Shown: piece after piece, positions 1 through 5,693 of the stretch
Layout of the letters: every line of letters begins with the position of its first letter
How positions within the stretch are numbered: position 1 is the first letter of the stretch
Assembly: GCA_030603465.1 (NCBI GenBank)
Contig: JAUVXT010000141.1
Location: 1 to 6,890 of the forward strand
Direction: 5' to 3'
DNA: 6,890 bases
DNA from: Deltaproteobacteria bacterium
Lineage (GTDB): Bacteria > Desulfobacterota > Syntrophia > Syntrophales > UBA2210
The notes under the pieces: generated by a model
The model's input: only the letters and a program-made list of their open reading frames with translations
Told to the model about the DNA's origin: nothing
The model's database searches: none
Translations under genes and position numbers: made by a program

Positions 1-23
1 ATAATATGCCTTTGGAAAAATCT

Positions 24-89
24 CTATAACGTATAGCTAACCCGGAGTGGCCCGACAGGGCCACGATCGGGTTCAGCGATTGGTTCGGC
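24..89 (-). other. attC recombination site of cassette B
   Basis: Read on the minus strand: R'' GCCGAAC (89-83), a 5-nt spacer (82-78), L'' GCTGAACCCG (77-68), a variable hairpin, L' CGGGTTAGC (44-36), a 5-nt spacer (35-31), and R' GTTATAG (30-24). L'' and L' pair over 9 bp with one extrahelical base (position 74), the attC hallmark that sets strand and orientation. The variable part contains a perfect 7-bp stem (47-53 with 58-64) around a 4-nt loop. R'' and R' differ in the integrated form because R' carries the first bases of the next cassette. A rho-independent terminator is unlikely: no T-run follows, and the boxes and spacers fit attC. Confidence 0.82.
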
Positions 90-92
90 GGT

Positions 93-689
93 TTAGTCAT
101 CATCATCTGTTTCAAAATCACGAAGCAGCCGTTGTCTCCAGACGACACGATTTCCTTTTCGTATTCTAAGATAGAGGGCGTTCAAAATGCTGGCTATCTC
201 ACTTTCTTCTATCAGATAAACTGAAATATGGTCCGCAAATTTAGTTTCTATTTCATAGGTATAAAATTTGGAATTATAACAGATAATTAGATTTCTTCCC
301 CTGTCAAAATGATCAACCAGTTTTTCGAAATATCTACCTTGCCTGCCTTGTCTGTGTCTCATGGATTCGCTGAATCTCTTGGCGCTTTCTATCATTTCTA
401 TCTCTTCGCGGGAAAGAGTTTCAAGAGATACACCAGAGTCCAGTTTACGCGCCAATTTCTTCGCGGCTTCCTTTACAGTTTCAAGCGATGCACCATTAGC
501 TGCTTCAGATTCCTCCGGGAACCATTTCGATTTCATGAAGTAAGAACCCGCTTTCATTTTCTCAACGTATTGATTCCACTCCTCGACAAATATTTCATTG
601 TATATGTATGAATATGCCACCGTGTCCACAGCAAATGACACATGGTAGCTTCCTCTAAAAGCATCGCTGTGCGGAACTATCTCAATCAT
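93..689 (-). CDS. Cassette-borne hypothetical protein, 198 aa
   Basis: I do not recognise this protein. It is a soluble-looking chain with no signal peptide or membrane segment. From the N-terminus it has a region rich in aromatic and beta-prone residues (about 1-60), a highly charged helical middle (about 70-125, many Lys, Arg and Glu), a second beta-prone stretch (about 130-165, including NLIICYNSKFYTYEI), and a tail ending in four Asp. The ATG at 689 is chosen because GAGG (699-696) lies 6 nt upstream; a TTG at 695 would add two residues but overlaps the space between that GAGG and the ATG. The stop is 3 nt before the R'' box of the downstream attC, and the ORF occupies nearly all of cassette B, a typical cassette layout. 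Function unknown; the gene was probably acquired by integron recombination. Confidence 0.8.
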   Translation of the reverse strand: MIEIVPHSDAFRGSYHVSFAVDTVAYSYIYNEIFVEEWNQYVEKMKAGSYFMKSKWFPEESEAANGASLETVKEAAKKLARKLDSGVSLETLSREEIEMIESAKRFSESMRHRQGRQGRYFEKLVDHFDRGRNLIICYNSKFYTYEIETKFADHISVYLIEESEIASILNALYLRIRKGNRVVWRQRLLRDFETDDDD

Positions 690-718
690 TCGCAACCTCG
701 CAGAACATATATTCTCTG

Positions 719-776
719 GCCGAACGATTTAATAAGCGGAGCGGCTTTTTGCGTCCGCTTAATTTTTTTGTTATGC
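719..776 (-). other. attC recombination site of cassette A
   Basis: Minus-strand order: R'' GCATAAC (776-770), a 5-nt A-run spacer, L'' ending at 754, a short variable loop, L' starting at 740, a 5-nt spacer (730-726), and R' GTTCGGC (725-719). The core stem pairs 731-740 with 754-764 over 10 bp with one extrahelical base (762). Total length is 58 bp, near the lower end of known attC sites. The stop codon of the cassette A ORF is 4 nt upstream of R''. R' begins cassette B, and its six TTCGGC bases match the complement of cassette B's own R''. This is the most canonical of the three sites. Confidence 0.87.
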
Positions 777-780
777 AATT

Positions 781-1230
781 TCATTTCAATAGCCCGCAGC
801 TAATTGATAGCGCAATGGCCAAAAGAAAGAAGATGCAGAGCCAAGGAATGTAAACCCCCATGAGTTTAGATACCTTGTACTTTGGTTTATAGCCCTCCAA
901 CTGCATTATTGACTCAATCCTATTGGCTGGATGATCCAACTTATTTCGAAACATGATTTTCATTATACGGTCGTGCTTCTTATAACCTCTATATAGTGGG
1001 AGCCATACAAGAAACAAAATAAAGCCTCCAACAAAGAACACCACAGATTTGTAAATAGTAAACGTATTGGCGAACCCTGCCGTCATGAATAGAGAAAATA
1101 TGACCAAGAAGTAGTTAAACCGGCCGACATACAAGTTCTCCATGAACTCTCGTTCGTCACTGAAGGACCAGCCACCAACATCAAGTGACTCAACTATCTT
1201 TTCAATTTCCTTTTCTCTGTTCGCTTCCAT
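781..1230 (-). CDS. Cassette-borne small membrane protein, 149 aa, unknown function
   Basis: I do not recognise the family. Seen: a charged cytoplasmic-looking N-terminus (residues 1-38), hydrophobic segments at about 39-57 (NYFLVIFSLFMTAGFANTF) and 63-80 (VVFFVGGFILFLVWLPLY), a basic loop of about 40 residues (RGYKKHDRIMKIMFRNK and following), and a third hydrophobic segment at about 124-148 next to the C-terminus. It is therefore probably an inner-membrane protein with three helices. The ATG at 1230 is preferred because AGGAG (1240-1236) lies 5 nt upstream; the in-frame ATG at 1254, eight codons earlier, has no Shine-Dalgarno sequence and lies only 11 nt past the R' box of the preceding attC. 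It is the only gene of cassette A. Membrane proteins without known relatives are common cassette cargo, so no role is assigned. Confidence 0.78.
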   Translation of the reverse strand: MEANREKEIEKIVESLDVGGWSFSDEREFMENLYVGRFNYFLVIFSLFMTAGFANTFTIYKSVVFFVGGFILFLVWLPLYRGYKKHDRIMKIMFRNKLDHPANRIESIMQLEGYKPKYKVSKLMGVYIPWLCIFFLLAIALSISCGLLK

Positions 1231-1265
1231 GTCATCTCCTATGGCCGAGCCCATTTTGATCTACG

Positions 1266-1368
1266 GCATAACCATTGATTGACAGGCAAACTTGCCTTGA
1301 TATAATGATATTGAGTACATTTTCGGGCAACTTTGCCTTGTCCTATTATCTTCAATTTCTTGTTATGT
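1266..1368 (-). other. attC-like site upstream of cassette A
   Basis: Minus-strand order: candidate R'' ACATAAC (1368-1362), a 19-nt stretch, L'' (1342-1332), a variable region of about 41 nt, L' (1290-1281), an 8-nt spacer, and R' GTTATGC (1272-1266). L'' and L' pair perfectly over 10 bp with one extrahelical base (1338 or 1339), and the stem continues inward with TTGCC (1292-1296) against GGCAA (1326-1330). R'' and R' pair at six of seven positions (CATAAC with GTTATG). The R''-side spacer is longer than usual, partly taken up by TCAAT (1352-1356) pairing with ATTGA (1274-1278). No ORF of useful size precedes it, so it would end an ORF-less or eroded cassette, or mark the edge of the array. 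Confidence 0.65.
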
Positions 1369-1641
1369 TATTCTTATTTTAACAATTAGGAATACCCTGT
1401 GTCAATGTCTAAAAAACCTCTAAAAACAGGAACCTGTTTGATGAAGGGAAGTAATAGGGTAACATCGTTACCTTCTGAACTACTGCCATGCATTGGCTTT
1501 TCAGGTGTCGTTATAGTTGCCGCGGAGAGGGTCTCGGTTAAATGCGCTGCGCTGTCTTGCGATCACGGTAAATCAAAAGAAAGCGCATGGTTTCACAGGA
1601 TAAAAAACGCAGTTGTTGTGGATAAAGATTCTCGGGCCTTA
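1369..1641. other. Gene-poor junction with several short inverted repeats
   Basis: This stretch separates the phosphatase gene from the first attC-like site. It holds three inverted repeats: AAACAGG/CCTGTTT (1424-1439), GGTAAC/GTTACC around 3 nt (1458-1472), and GCCA/TGGC around ATGCAT-containing sequence (1486-1498). A 35-codon ORF runs on the minus strand from ATG at 1493 to TAA at 1386; it has no visible Shine-Dalgarno sequence, and I do not call it a gene. A longer plus-strand ORF (1399-1704) crosses into the phosphatase gene on the other strand and has an odd composition, so it is treated as spurious. The hairpins could belong to a structured RNA, a repeat or a terminator. Confidence 0.4.
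1409..1439 (-). terminator. Possible weak terminator of the signalling operon
   Basis: On the minus strand a 6-bp stem (AAACAG with CTGTTT, tetraloop GTTC) runs directly into a T-run, a short interruption, then a second run of six T. It lies about 200 nt beyond the phosphatase stop codon. The stem has only two G-C pairs, so termination would be weak at best. Confidence 0.3.
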
Positions 1642-3567
1642 TCAACTCCCATTATATTGAATAATCAGCATGGTGATATCGTCGGTCTGGGGTTCATCCT
1701 GTGAGAATTCGTGGATCTTTTCCATGACGCCCGCTATGATATCACCGACGGGAAGGCCCTTGAGTCTATCCAGTTCGCCTTCCAGTCTTTTTTCGGAAAA
1801 GAGTTCAAGCTTGCTGTTCATGGCCTCGGTGACACCGTCGGAATAGATAAAGATCGCATCCCCCTTGTTTAAAACGACCCGCTTCGACTGGAAGGAAAAA
1901 TCTTCCATCACACCCAGGGCTATCCCGCCGGTCATTTCCACCGCTTCGATTTCACCGCTCGCGCGAATAATGTAGGGCGGATTGTGGCCGCCGTTGCAGT
2001 ATTCCAGTGTTCCGTCCTTGATATTGAGAGTCCCAAGAAAGAGTGTGACAAAAAGGAGCGACGGATTGTCCTCGGAAAGGTCCTGATTGACCTGGTTCAA
2101 GACAATCTCCGGCGTCATGCCCTTGGTGGCCCTCGTCTTTATCAGCGTTTTGGTAATGGCCATGAAGAGAGACGCGGGCACCCCCTTACCTGAAACATCG
2201 CCCACGTTAAAACAGAGATGTTCATCGTCAAGGAAAAAGAAGTCGAAGAGATCCCCCCCCACCTCCCGTGCCGGTTCAATCGTGGCATAGAGGTCAAACT
2301 CCGGCATGTCGGGAAAGGGAGGAAATATCTTTGGCAGAATTCCCATCTGGATGTCGTGGGCGATCTGCAATTCGCTTTCTATCCTCTCCTTTGCGGCCGT
2401 CGTTTCCGTCAGATCGGCAATATATTGCTTCAATGATGTTTTCATGTAGTCAAAGGACTGGGCGAGTTTCCCCACCTCATCCCCCGTCTTGATCTCGGGA
2501 ATCGCAACATCGAGGTTCCCCGTCGCGATATCTTCCGCTGCGCCGGCAAGGACGCTCAGCGGTCTCGTTATCGATCGGGCAATAAAGACGATGACGAGGA
2601 GAAGAAAGACAAAACCGAGTACGCCGAGTATTATCACAATTTTGTTGAGACGCACCACATCGGCCATTAATTCATCCTGCGGGAAGAGTACACCTAAAGA
2701 CCATTTACTGGAGGAAAGCGGCGCATAAACCATCCAGCACAGTTTCCCCGTCAGAATGCTGCGAAAGGGAACAAAGCCCGATTCCCCATGAATCATCTCC
2801 CGCCCGATTCTCCTCAGTTCCTCGTCTCCCCTCGCCTCTGCCTGACTGAAAATGGTCTCGTTCATGACGAGTTCTTTTTTAGGATGTGTTACAAAGGTGC
2901 CGTTCTGGGATATGAGGAAACCGTATCCCGTCTTCGCTATCTTGATTGAAGCGACTATTTCCTGAAGCCACGACAGCGAAATATCGGATGTAATGATCCC
3001 GGCGATCCCCTTCTTCCCCTCCACAGTTCTGTAAAAGGGCACCGAATAGGTGGACATGATTATGTTGCCGCCCCCTTCATCGAAATAGGGTTCGGTCCAG
3101 ACAGGACGATTCAGCTCCTTCGGGATCTGGTACCAGTCCTGGAAGAAGTACTGGTATGATGCCGTCCCCAGATCGGAATACTTTATTTCATCGCCGCTCT
3201 TATAAAAATAGGGGGCATATCGTTCTTTTTCGCCGTCATATGCCCGGGGCTCAAAGGCAACGGTCGACCCGTAAATTTCCTTATTATTTTGTACAATATA
3301 TTTTAAAAGATCGTTGAGTTCCTCTCCGGCACAAAGCGACCGACCGAGGACATAGGCCAGGTTTTCGGGGACCTTTTCGATAGAGGTGAGGACAATGTCG
3401 ATCTGATTCACCGTCGCCCTGGCGAGGTTCATCGCGTTTTTTTCGACATTCTCGATGATGATTTTTCTGGAATACATGTAGTTGTAGCCGAAAATCAGCA
3501 GAAAAATCAGCGTGACGCTGCTCAATACGAGCAGTATAAGTTTGAAGGCCAATCCCCTATTTTTCAT
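1642..3567 (-). CDS. dCache-HAMP-SpoIIE membrane sensor phosphatase (RsbU-like), 641 aa
   Basis: A PP2C-type serine phosphatase that should dephosphorylate a STAS antagonist in response to a periplasmic signal. Domains in order: transmembrane helix about 8-31; periplasmic double Cache sensor about 35-300, with the characteristic VWTEPYFDEGGGN and GIAGIITSDISLSWL strands; second helix about 309-330; HAMP about 331-383; a short coiled linker; SpoIIE domain about 424-639. The metal-binding aspartates are all present: GGD (439), GDVSGKG (457), YSDGVTEA (577) and TDDITML (629/630), so the enzyme looks active. The ATG at 3567 is preferred over GTG at 3570 because AGAG lies 6 nt upstream of it. The gene overlaps the preceding solute-binding gene by 11 nt, suggesting translational coupling. 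Its likely substrate is the STAS protein encoded at 5258-5590. Known of the family: Cache domains bind small metabolites. The ligand here is not known. Confidence 0.93.
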   Translation of the reverse strand: MKNRGLAFKLILLVLSSVTLIFLLIFGYNYMYSRKIIIENVEKNAMNLARATVNQIDIVLTSIEKVPENLAYVLGRSLCAGEELNDLLKYIVQNNKEIYGSTVAFEPRAYDGEKERYAPYFYKSGDEIKYSDLGTASYQYFFQDWYQIPKELNRPVWTEPYFDEGGGNIIMSTYSVPFYRTVEGKKGIAGIITSDISLSWLQEIVASIKIAKTGYGFLISQNGTFVTHPKKELVMNETIFSQAEARGDEELRRIGREMIHGESGFVPFRSILTGKLCWMVYAPLSSSKWSLGVLFPQDELMADVVRLNKIVIILGVLGFVFLLLVIVFIARSITRPLSVLAGAAEDIATGNLDVAIPEIKTGDEVGKLAQSFDYMKTSLKQYIADLTETTAAKERIESELQIAHDIQMGILPKIFPPFPDMPEFDLYATIEPAREVGGDLFDFFFLDDEHLCFNVGDVSGKGVPASLFMAITKTLIKTRATKGMTPEIVLNQVNQDLSEDNPSLLFVTLFLGTLNIKDGTLEYCNGGHNPPYIIRASGEIEAVEMTGGIALGVMEDFSFQSKRVVLNKGDAIFIYSDGVTEAMNSKLELFSEKRLEGELDRLKGLPVGDIIAGVMEKIHEFSQDEPQTDDITMLIIQYNGS

Positions 3568-4567
3568 CACTATCTCTTATCACCTTATAAAAAGAGGTAA
3601 ATCGGGGAACCGACTCTATGAGACCAATGCTCCTCAGACCTCGCGCCACGCGACTGTAATCCGCAGGCAGGAGTCCTCCCATGCCCGCATCCCCGCCCTT
3701 TTCGGGCAAAATCAAATCTTTCATTCTTTCCAGCATCCATTTCTGATGAACCAGAGTCGTGGGAATGTGCTCCTTTTGGAGGTTCCTCATAGTAACAGCC
3801 AATGCCTCACCGGGATGATCAAAGGCATACCGCCACCCCTCGATAGAGGCCAGGACAAAGGCCGCGCACAGCGCCGGGTCTCTCCTGTATGTCTCTTCAA
3901 GCACATAAATGCCGTCTTCCGGGAAATTGAGATCGTGTTCATGGAAGAAAAATGTGGTCAGTTCGCCGGGTTCGATACCGCAGTTCAGAATCGTATGATA
4001 TTCGTTGTACCACATTGCCGAGGCCACATCGACACCGTCTCTCAGGAAGAGATTGACGGAAAAGGACTGGGGAACAACCTGCACAGTAAGACCGTATTTT
4101 TTGAAAAATGCCCGGGGCTGAATCTGAAAGACGGGGCCCCATAACCCGACCTTTCTGCCGTTTATGTCCCGGGGCCTTTCAATACCACTCGCCTTTTTAG
4201 CCACAAGCATCAGCGCCGATCTCTGCATGATCTGGGCAATGTTGAGAATCTTCTCGCCCCCTGCCCGCATCTGAATCCCCGTGGACAGCCAGAGCGAAGC
4301 AAAATCCGCCCTTCCATCTGTAAGAAGTTCCGATGGCGAATAGTCCGGTCCACCGGTAATAATGGTGAGATCTATGCCGTGTTTCCTGTAAATACCCTTT
4401 TCCAGCCCGATGTAGTACCCTGCAAACTGGGCCTGGGGAACCCATTGAGGTATGAATGATGCCTTTTTCAGGGCATCGCCTTCGGCGGGTGCCACGCATA
4501 CAATTATCATGAAAAGGGTGACAGCGATTAATAATTTGCACTTTTCTCTCATTTTCACATTAACCAT
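3557..4567 (-). CDS. NMT1/THI5-like periplasmic solute-binding protein, 336 aa
   Basis: Periplasmic binding protein of the family that includes SsuA, TauA and ThiY-type receptors for sulfonates, nitrate and thiamine precursors; the ligand cannot be read from the sequence. A signal peptide spans about 1-29 (basic MREKCK, hydrophobic core, cleavage near APAEG). The first lobe opens with WVPQAQFAGYYIGLEKGIY (42-60), typical of the family, followed by GGPDYSPSELL and GRADFA. No lipobox cysteine is evident. The ATG at 4567 is chosen because GAGG (4580-4577) lies 9 nt upstream; an ATG at 4612 in the same frame would put 20 residues before the signal peptide and lies inside an inverted-repeat element, while one at 4552 lacks a Shine-Dalgarno sequence. 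The stop lies inside the phosphatase gene. No permease or ATPase genes flank it, so a sensory role with the Cache phosphatase is an attractive inference. Confidence 0.88.
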   Translation of the reverse strand: MVNVKMREKCKLLIAVTLFMIIVCVAPAEGDALKKASFIPQWVPQAQFAGYYIGLEKGIYRKHGIDLTIITGGPDYSPSELLTDGRADFASLWLSTGIQMRAGGEKILNIAQIMQRSALMLVAKKASGIERPRDINGRKVGLWGPVFQIQPRAFFKKYGLTVQVVPQSFSVNLFLRDGVDVASAMWYNEYHTILNCGIEPGELTTFFFHEHDLNFPEDGIYVLEETYRRDPALCAAFVLASIEGWRYAFDHPGEALAVTMRNLQKEHIPTTLVHQKWMLERMKDLILPEKGGDAGMGGLLPADYSRVARGLRSIGLIESVPRFTSFYKVIRDSDEK

Positions 4568-4571
4568 AATT
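4565..4571. repeat. Left copy of putative target-site duplication (CATAATT)
   Basis: Seven-base direct repeat of 4759-4765, next to the left end of the palindromic element. On the minus strand it contains the chosen ATG of the solute-binding gene. Seven bases is short enough to arise by chance in A/T-rich DNA, so its weight comes from its position at the element's ends. Confidence 0.5.
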
Positions 4572-4758
4572 GACAACCTCGTAAAAAGTCTTTTTCGAGC
4601 GGATTCGAGCATTTTGGGAAAAAGATGATTGCGGTGGTTGGCGTTAAGAAAATCTAATTGTTTGAGTGCGTTAGCACGAGTTTTAGATTTTTAGCCAGGC
4701 ACCGGAATCATTCCCAAAATGGTCATCAAGCGAGGAAAATGATTTTTTGCGAGCACAT
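4572..4758. mobile_element. MITE-like imperfect palindrome, 187 bp
   Basis: Nearly the whole segment folds back on itself. Matching arms include CTCG[T/C]AAAAA[G/A]TC at the ends (4578-4590 with 4741-4753), a perfect 11-bp CATTTTGGGAA/TTCCCAAAATG (4610-4620 with 4711-4721), TGATT.CGGT, TGGC and AAAATCTAA further in, closing on TGC-GTTA-GCA (4667-4676). The left arm carries five extra bases (4621-4625). The 7-bp sequence CATAATT stands directly outside both ends (4565-4571 and 4759-4765), as a target-site duplication would. It encodes no protein. It separates the kinase and solute-binding genes, and its transcript should form a long hairpin. A family assignment would need other copies; none is in the window. 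Confidence 0.7.
4577..4582 (-). promoter_or_regulatory. Ribosome binding site of the solute-binding gene, lying inside the element
   Basis: ACGAGG on the minus strand, 9 nt before the ATG at 4567. It decides the start. It belongs to the terminal arm of the palindromic element, so the insertion appears to have supplied or replaced the Shine-Dalgarno sequence. Confidence 0.55.
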
Positions 4759-4765
4759 CATAATT
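4759..4765. repeat. Right copy of putative target-site duplication (CATAATT)
   Basis: Direct repeat of 4565-4571, next to the right end of the palindromic element and 8 nt beyond the stop codon of the kinase gene. Confidence 0.5.
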
Positions 4766-4773
4766 TGTAATCG

Positions 4774-5178
4774 TTATGCCAAGAACACAATGGTAAGGAT
4801 GTTCATGTCATCATTGCGACTGTATCGCACTTCATCCGCCACTTTCTTGATAAAAAAGATTCCCAGCCCCCCTATTTCTCTGTCTCCAATACCAGCGGTC
4901 GTATCGGGATCGGGACGGGAAAGGCCGTCAAAGGGTATGCCCTTATCGTGTATCTCTATTACGAATTTTTTGCCCTCCTTCAAGGCGCATTTCATTTCCA
5001 CCTGCCCCTCCCCTTCGGGATAGGCATAGTTAAATATATTAACCAGGGCCTCTTCGACGGCAAGCTCTATTTCCATTACCCTTTTGCCTTCAAATCCGCA
5101 TTCTCCGGAGCATGTATGGATAAAAGTGATGAACTTGTCAAGATTTTCAATAATGGCTGCAAGCTTTATAGATTTCAT
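4774..5178 (-). CDS. RsbW/SpoIIAB-type serine kinase (HATPase_c), 134 aa
   Basis: Small GHKL ATPase of the anti-sigma-factor kinase type, expected to phosphorylate a STAS antagonist and to hold a partner (a sigma factor or other target) when the antagonist is phosphorylated. Seen: N box ELAVEEALVNIFNYAYP with the catalytic Glu at 43 and Mg-binding Asn at 47; G1 box DKG (78-80) followed by PFDG; G2 box GGLGIFFIKKVADEVRY (103-119). The length is normal for a stand-alone RsbW-like protein. The ATG at 5178 gives the usual short N-terminus (MKSIKLAAIIENL); TTG at 5193 and ATG at 5187 are in frame and cannot be excluded, as no site has a strong Shine-Dalgarno sequence. It lies 79 nt after the STAS gene. 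No sigma-factor gene is present, so its target is unknown. Confidence 0.9.
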   Translation of the reverse strand: MKSIKLAAIIENLDKFITFIHTCSGECGFEGKRVMEIELAVEEALVNIFNYAYPEGEGQVEMKCALKEGKKFVIEIHDKGIPFDGLSRPDPDTTAGIGDREIGGLGIFFIKKVADEVRYSRNDDMNILTIVFLA

Positions 5179-5257
5179 GAAGTGCATCCACAATCAGATT
5201 CTATAGTTATGCGTGTCATGCTGGTGTGATAAAATCCGGGAAACCTTCCCCACGCAA
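5179..5257 (-). other. STAS-kinase intergenic spacer with a small hairpin
   Basis: The 79-nt spacer contains GGGAA/TTCCC around 3 nt (5238-5250). On the minus strand the stem is followed by GGATTTT, a poor terminator; it may be a processing or attenuation hairpin, or chance. Confidence 0.25.
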
Positions 5258-5590
5258 TTACAGGGCTGCCATTGCCTCTTCCACAGATTCATAAATGGGA
5301 ATAATGGTACTGAATCCGGAAATCTCAAAGACTTCCTTGACTACGGCCTGGAGAGAAGCGAGCAGTATCTGTCCGTTTTTCCCTTTGAGTTTTTTGGCTG
5401 TTGCCAGAACACTCCTGAGACCGGAGCTGCTTATGTAGTCAAGTTCACTCAAATCGATGACAAAATTTACATTTCCCTCATCGATCAACTTTCCCAGTTC
5501 CTTATCAAACTCAGGTGATGAAACGGCATCCATTCTCCCCGTGACAGCTACCAACGTCCCCTTCTCTTCATTCTTTACATTCAACTCCAT
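5258..5590 (-). CDS. STAS-domain anti-sigma factor antagonist (SpoIIAA/RsbV-like), 110 aa
   Basis: Single-domain cytosolic STAS protein that acts as the phospho-switch of a partner-switching pathway. Unphosphorylated, such proteins bind the kinase and free its other partner; the SpoIIE phosphatase regenerates this form. Seen: the central motif FVIDLSELDYISSSGLRSVL (43-62), whose serine just before Gly (Ser56) aligns with the phosphorylated Ser58 of Bacillus subtilis SpoIIAA. The length is normal. The ATG at 5590 is fixed by a strong GGGGAGG (5604-5598) 7 nt upstream; an in-frame ATG at 5611 would place that Shine-Dalgarno sequence inside the coding region. It is the first gene of the minus-strand cluster and the only one with a strong ribosome binding site, which fits the need for antagonist in excess over kinase. 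Confidence 0.93.
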   Translation of the reverse strand: MELNVKNEEKGTLVAVTGRMDAVSSPEFDKELGKLIDEGNVNFVIDLSELDYISSSGLRSVLATAKKLKGKNGQILLASLQAVVKEVFEISGFSTIIPIYESVEEAMAAL

Positions 5591-5626
5591 AAAAGATCCT
5601 CCCCTTTCCATTTTCCATGGTCATAA

Positions 5627-5693
5627 ATGAGTCTGTTTATTAATGGTCTTTCAGCCCAATCTCTGCGTTATGCTCATAAATCAACAGACTCAT
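5627..5693. repeat. 19-bp inverted repeat upstream of the STAS gene
   Basis: Arms at 5627-5645 and 5675-5693 match at 17 of 19 positions, with the outer 11 bases (ATGAGTCTGTT/AACAGACTCAT) perfect; the loop is 29 nt. It lies 37 nt upstream of the STAS start. It could be a paired operator site, a leader hairpin in the STAS mRNA, or a decayed repeat. TCATAAAT also occurs twice as a direct repeat (5621-5628, 5674-5681). Confidence 0.6.

Larger units (their letters stand above)
30..1271 (-). mobile_element. Integron cassette array (two full cassettes), CALIN-like
   Basis: Seen: two consecutive units, each made of one ORF followed by an attC-like site, all on the minus strand. Cutting between G and TT of each R' box gives cassette A at 725-1271 (547 bp) and cassette B at 30-724 (695 bp). 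The head of cassette A (TTATGC, 1271-1266) joined to its last G (725) gives GTTATGC, the exact complement of its own R'' box GCATAAC. The head of cassette B (TTCGGC) joined to G30 gives GTTCGGC, the exact complement of its R'' box GCCGAAC. That relation is expected only if each unit was once a circle. No integron integrase or attI is visible, so the term CALIN (cluster of attC sites lacking an integrase) applies within this window; an integrase could lie beyond position 1. The DNA is visibly richer in A/T than the operon to its right. Confidence 0.82.

Noticed and set aside
24..89. Rho-independent terminator after the 198-aa ORF
   Set aside because: The 7-bp inner stem is terminator-like, but no T-run follows and the flanking boxes, spacers and extrahelical base fit attC.
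1386..1493. 35-codon minus-strand ORF in the junction region
   Set aside because: No Shine-Dalgarno sequence and no recognisable motif. The reading frame passes through two inverted repeats, so a structured element explains it as well.
1510..1516. GTTATAG on the plus strand, identical to the R' box of the last attC
   Set aside because: Opposite orientation to the array and no accompanying stem; probably chance.
1399..1704. 101-codon plus-strand ORF
   Set aside because: It overlaps the end of the phosphatase gene on the other strand, lacks a clear ribosome binding site, and its second half is a shadow of that gene.
3512..4144. 210-codon plus-strand ORF
   Set aside because: Antisense shadow of the solute-binding and phosphatase genes, both of which have clear domain motifs.
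4773..4779. GTTATGC, an attC R'-like box on the plus strand at the kinase gene end
   Set aside because: No paired R'' box or L''/L' stem surrounds it, it includes the kinase stop codon on the opposite strand, and seven bases occur by chance.
5667..5673. Another GTTATGC in the divergent intergenic region
   Set aside because: It lies in the loop of the 19-bp inverted repeat with no attC core architecture.
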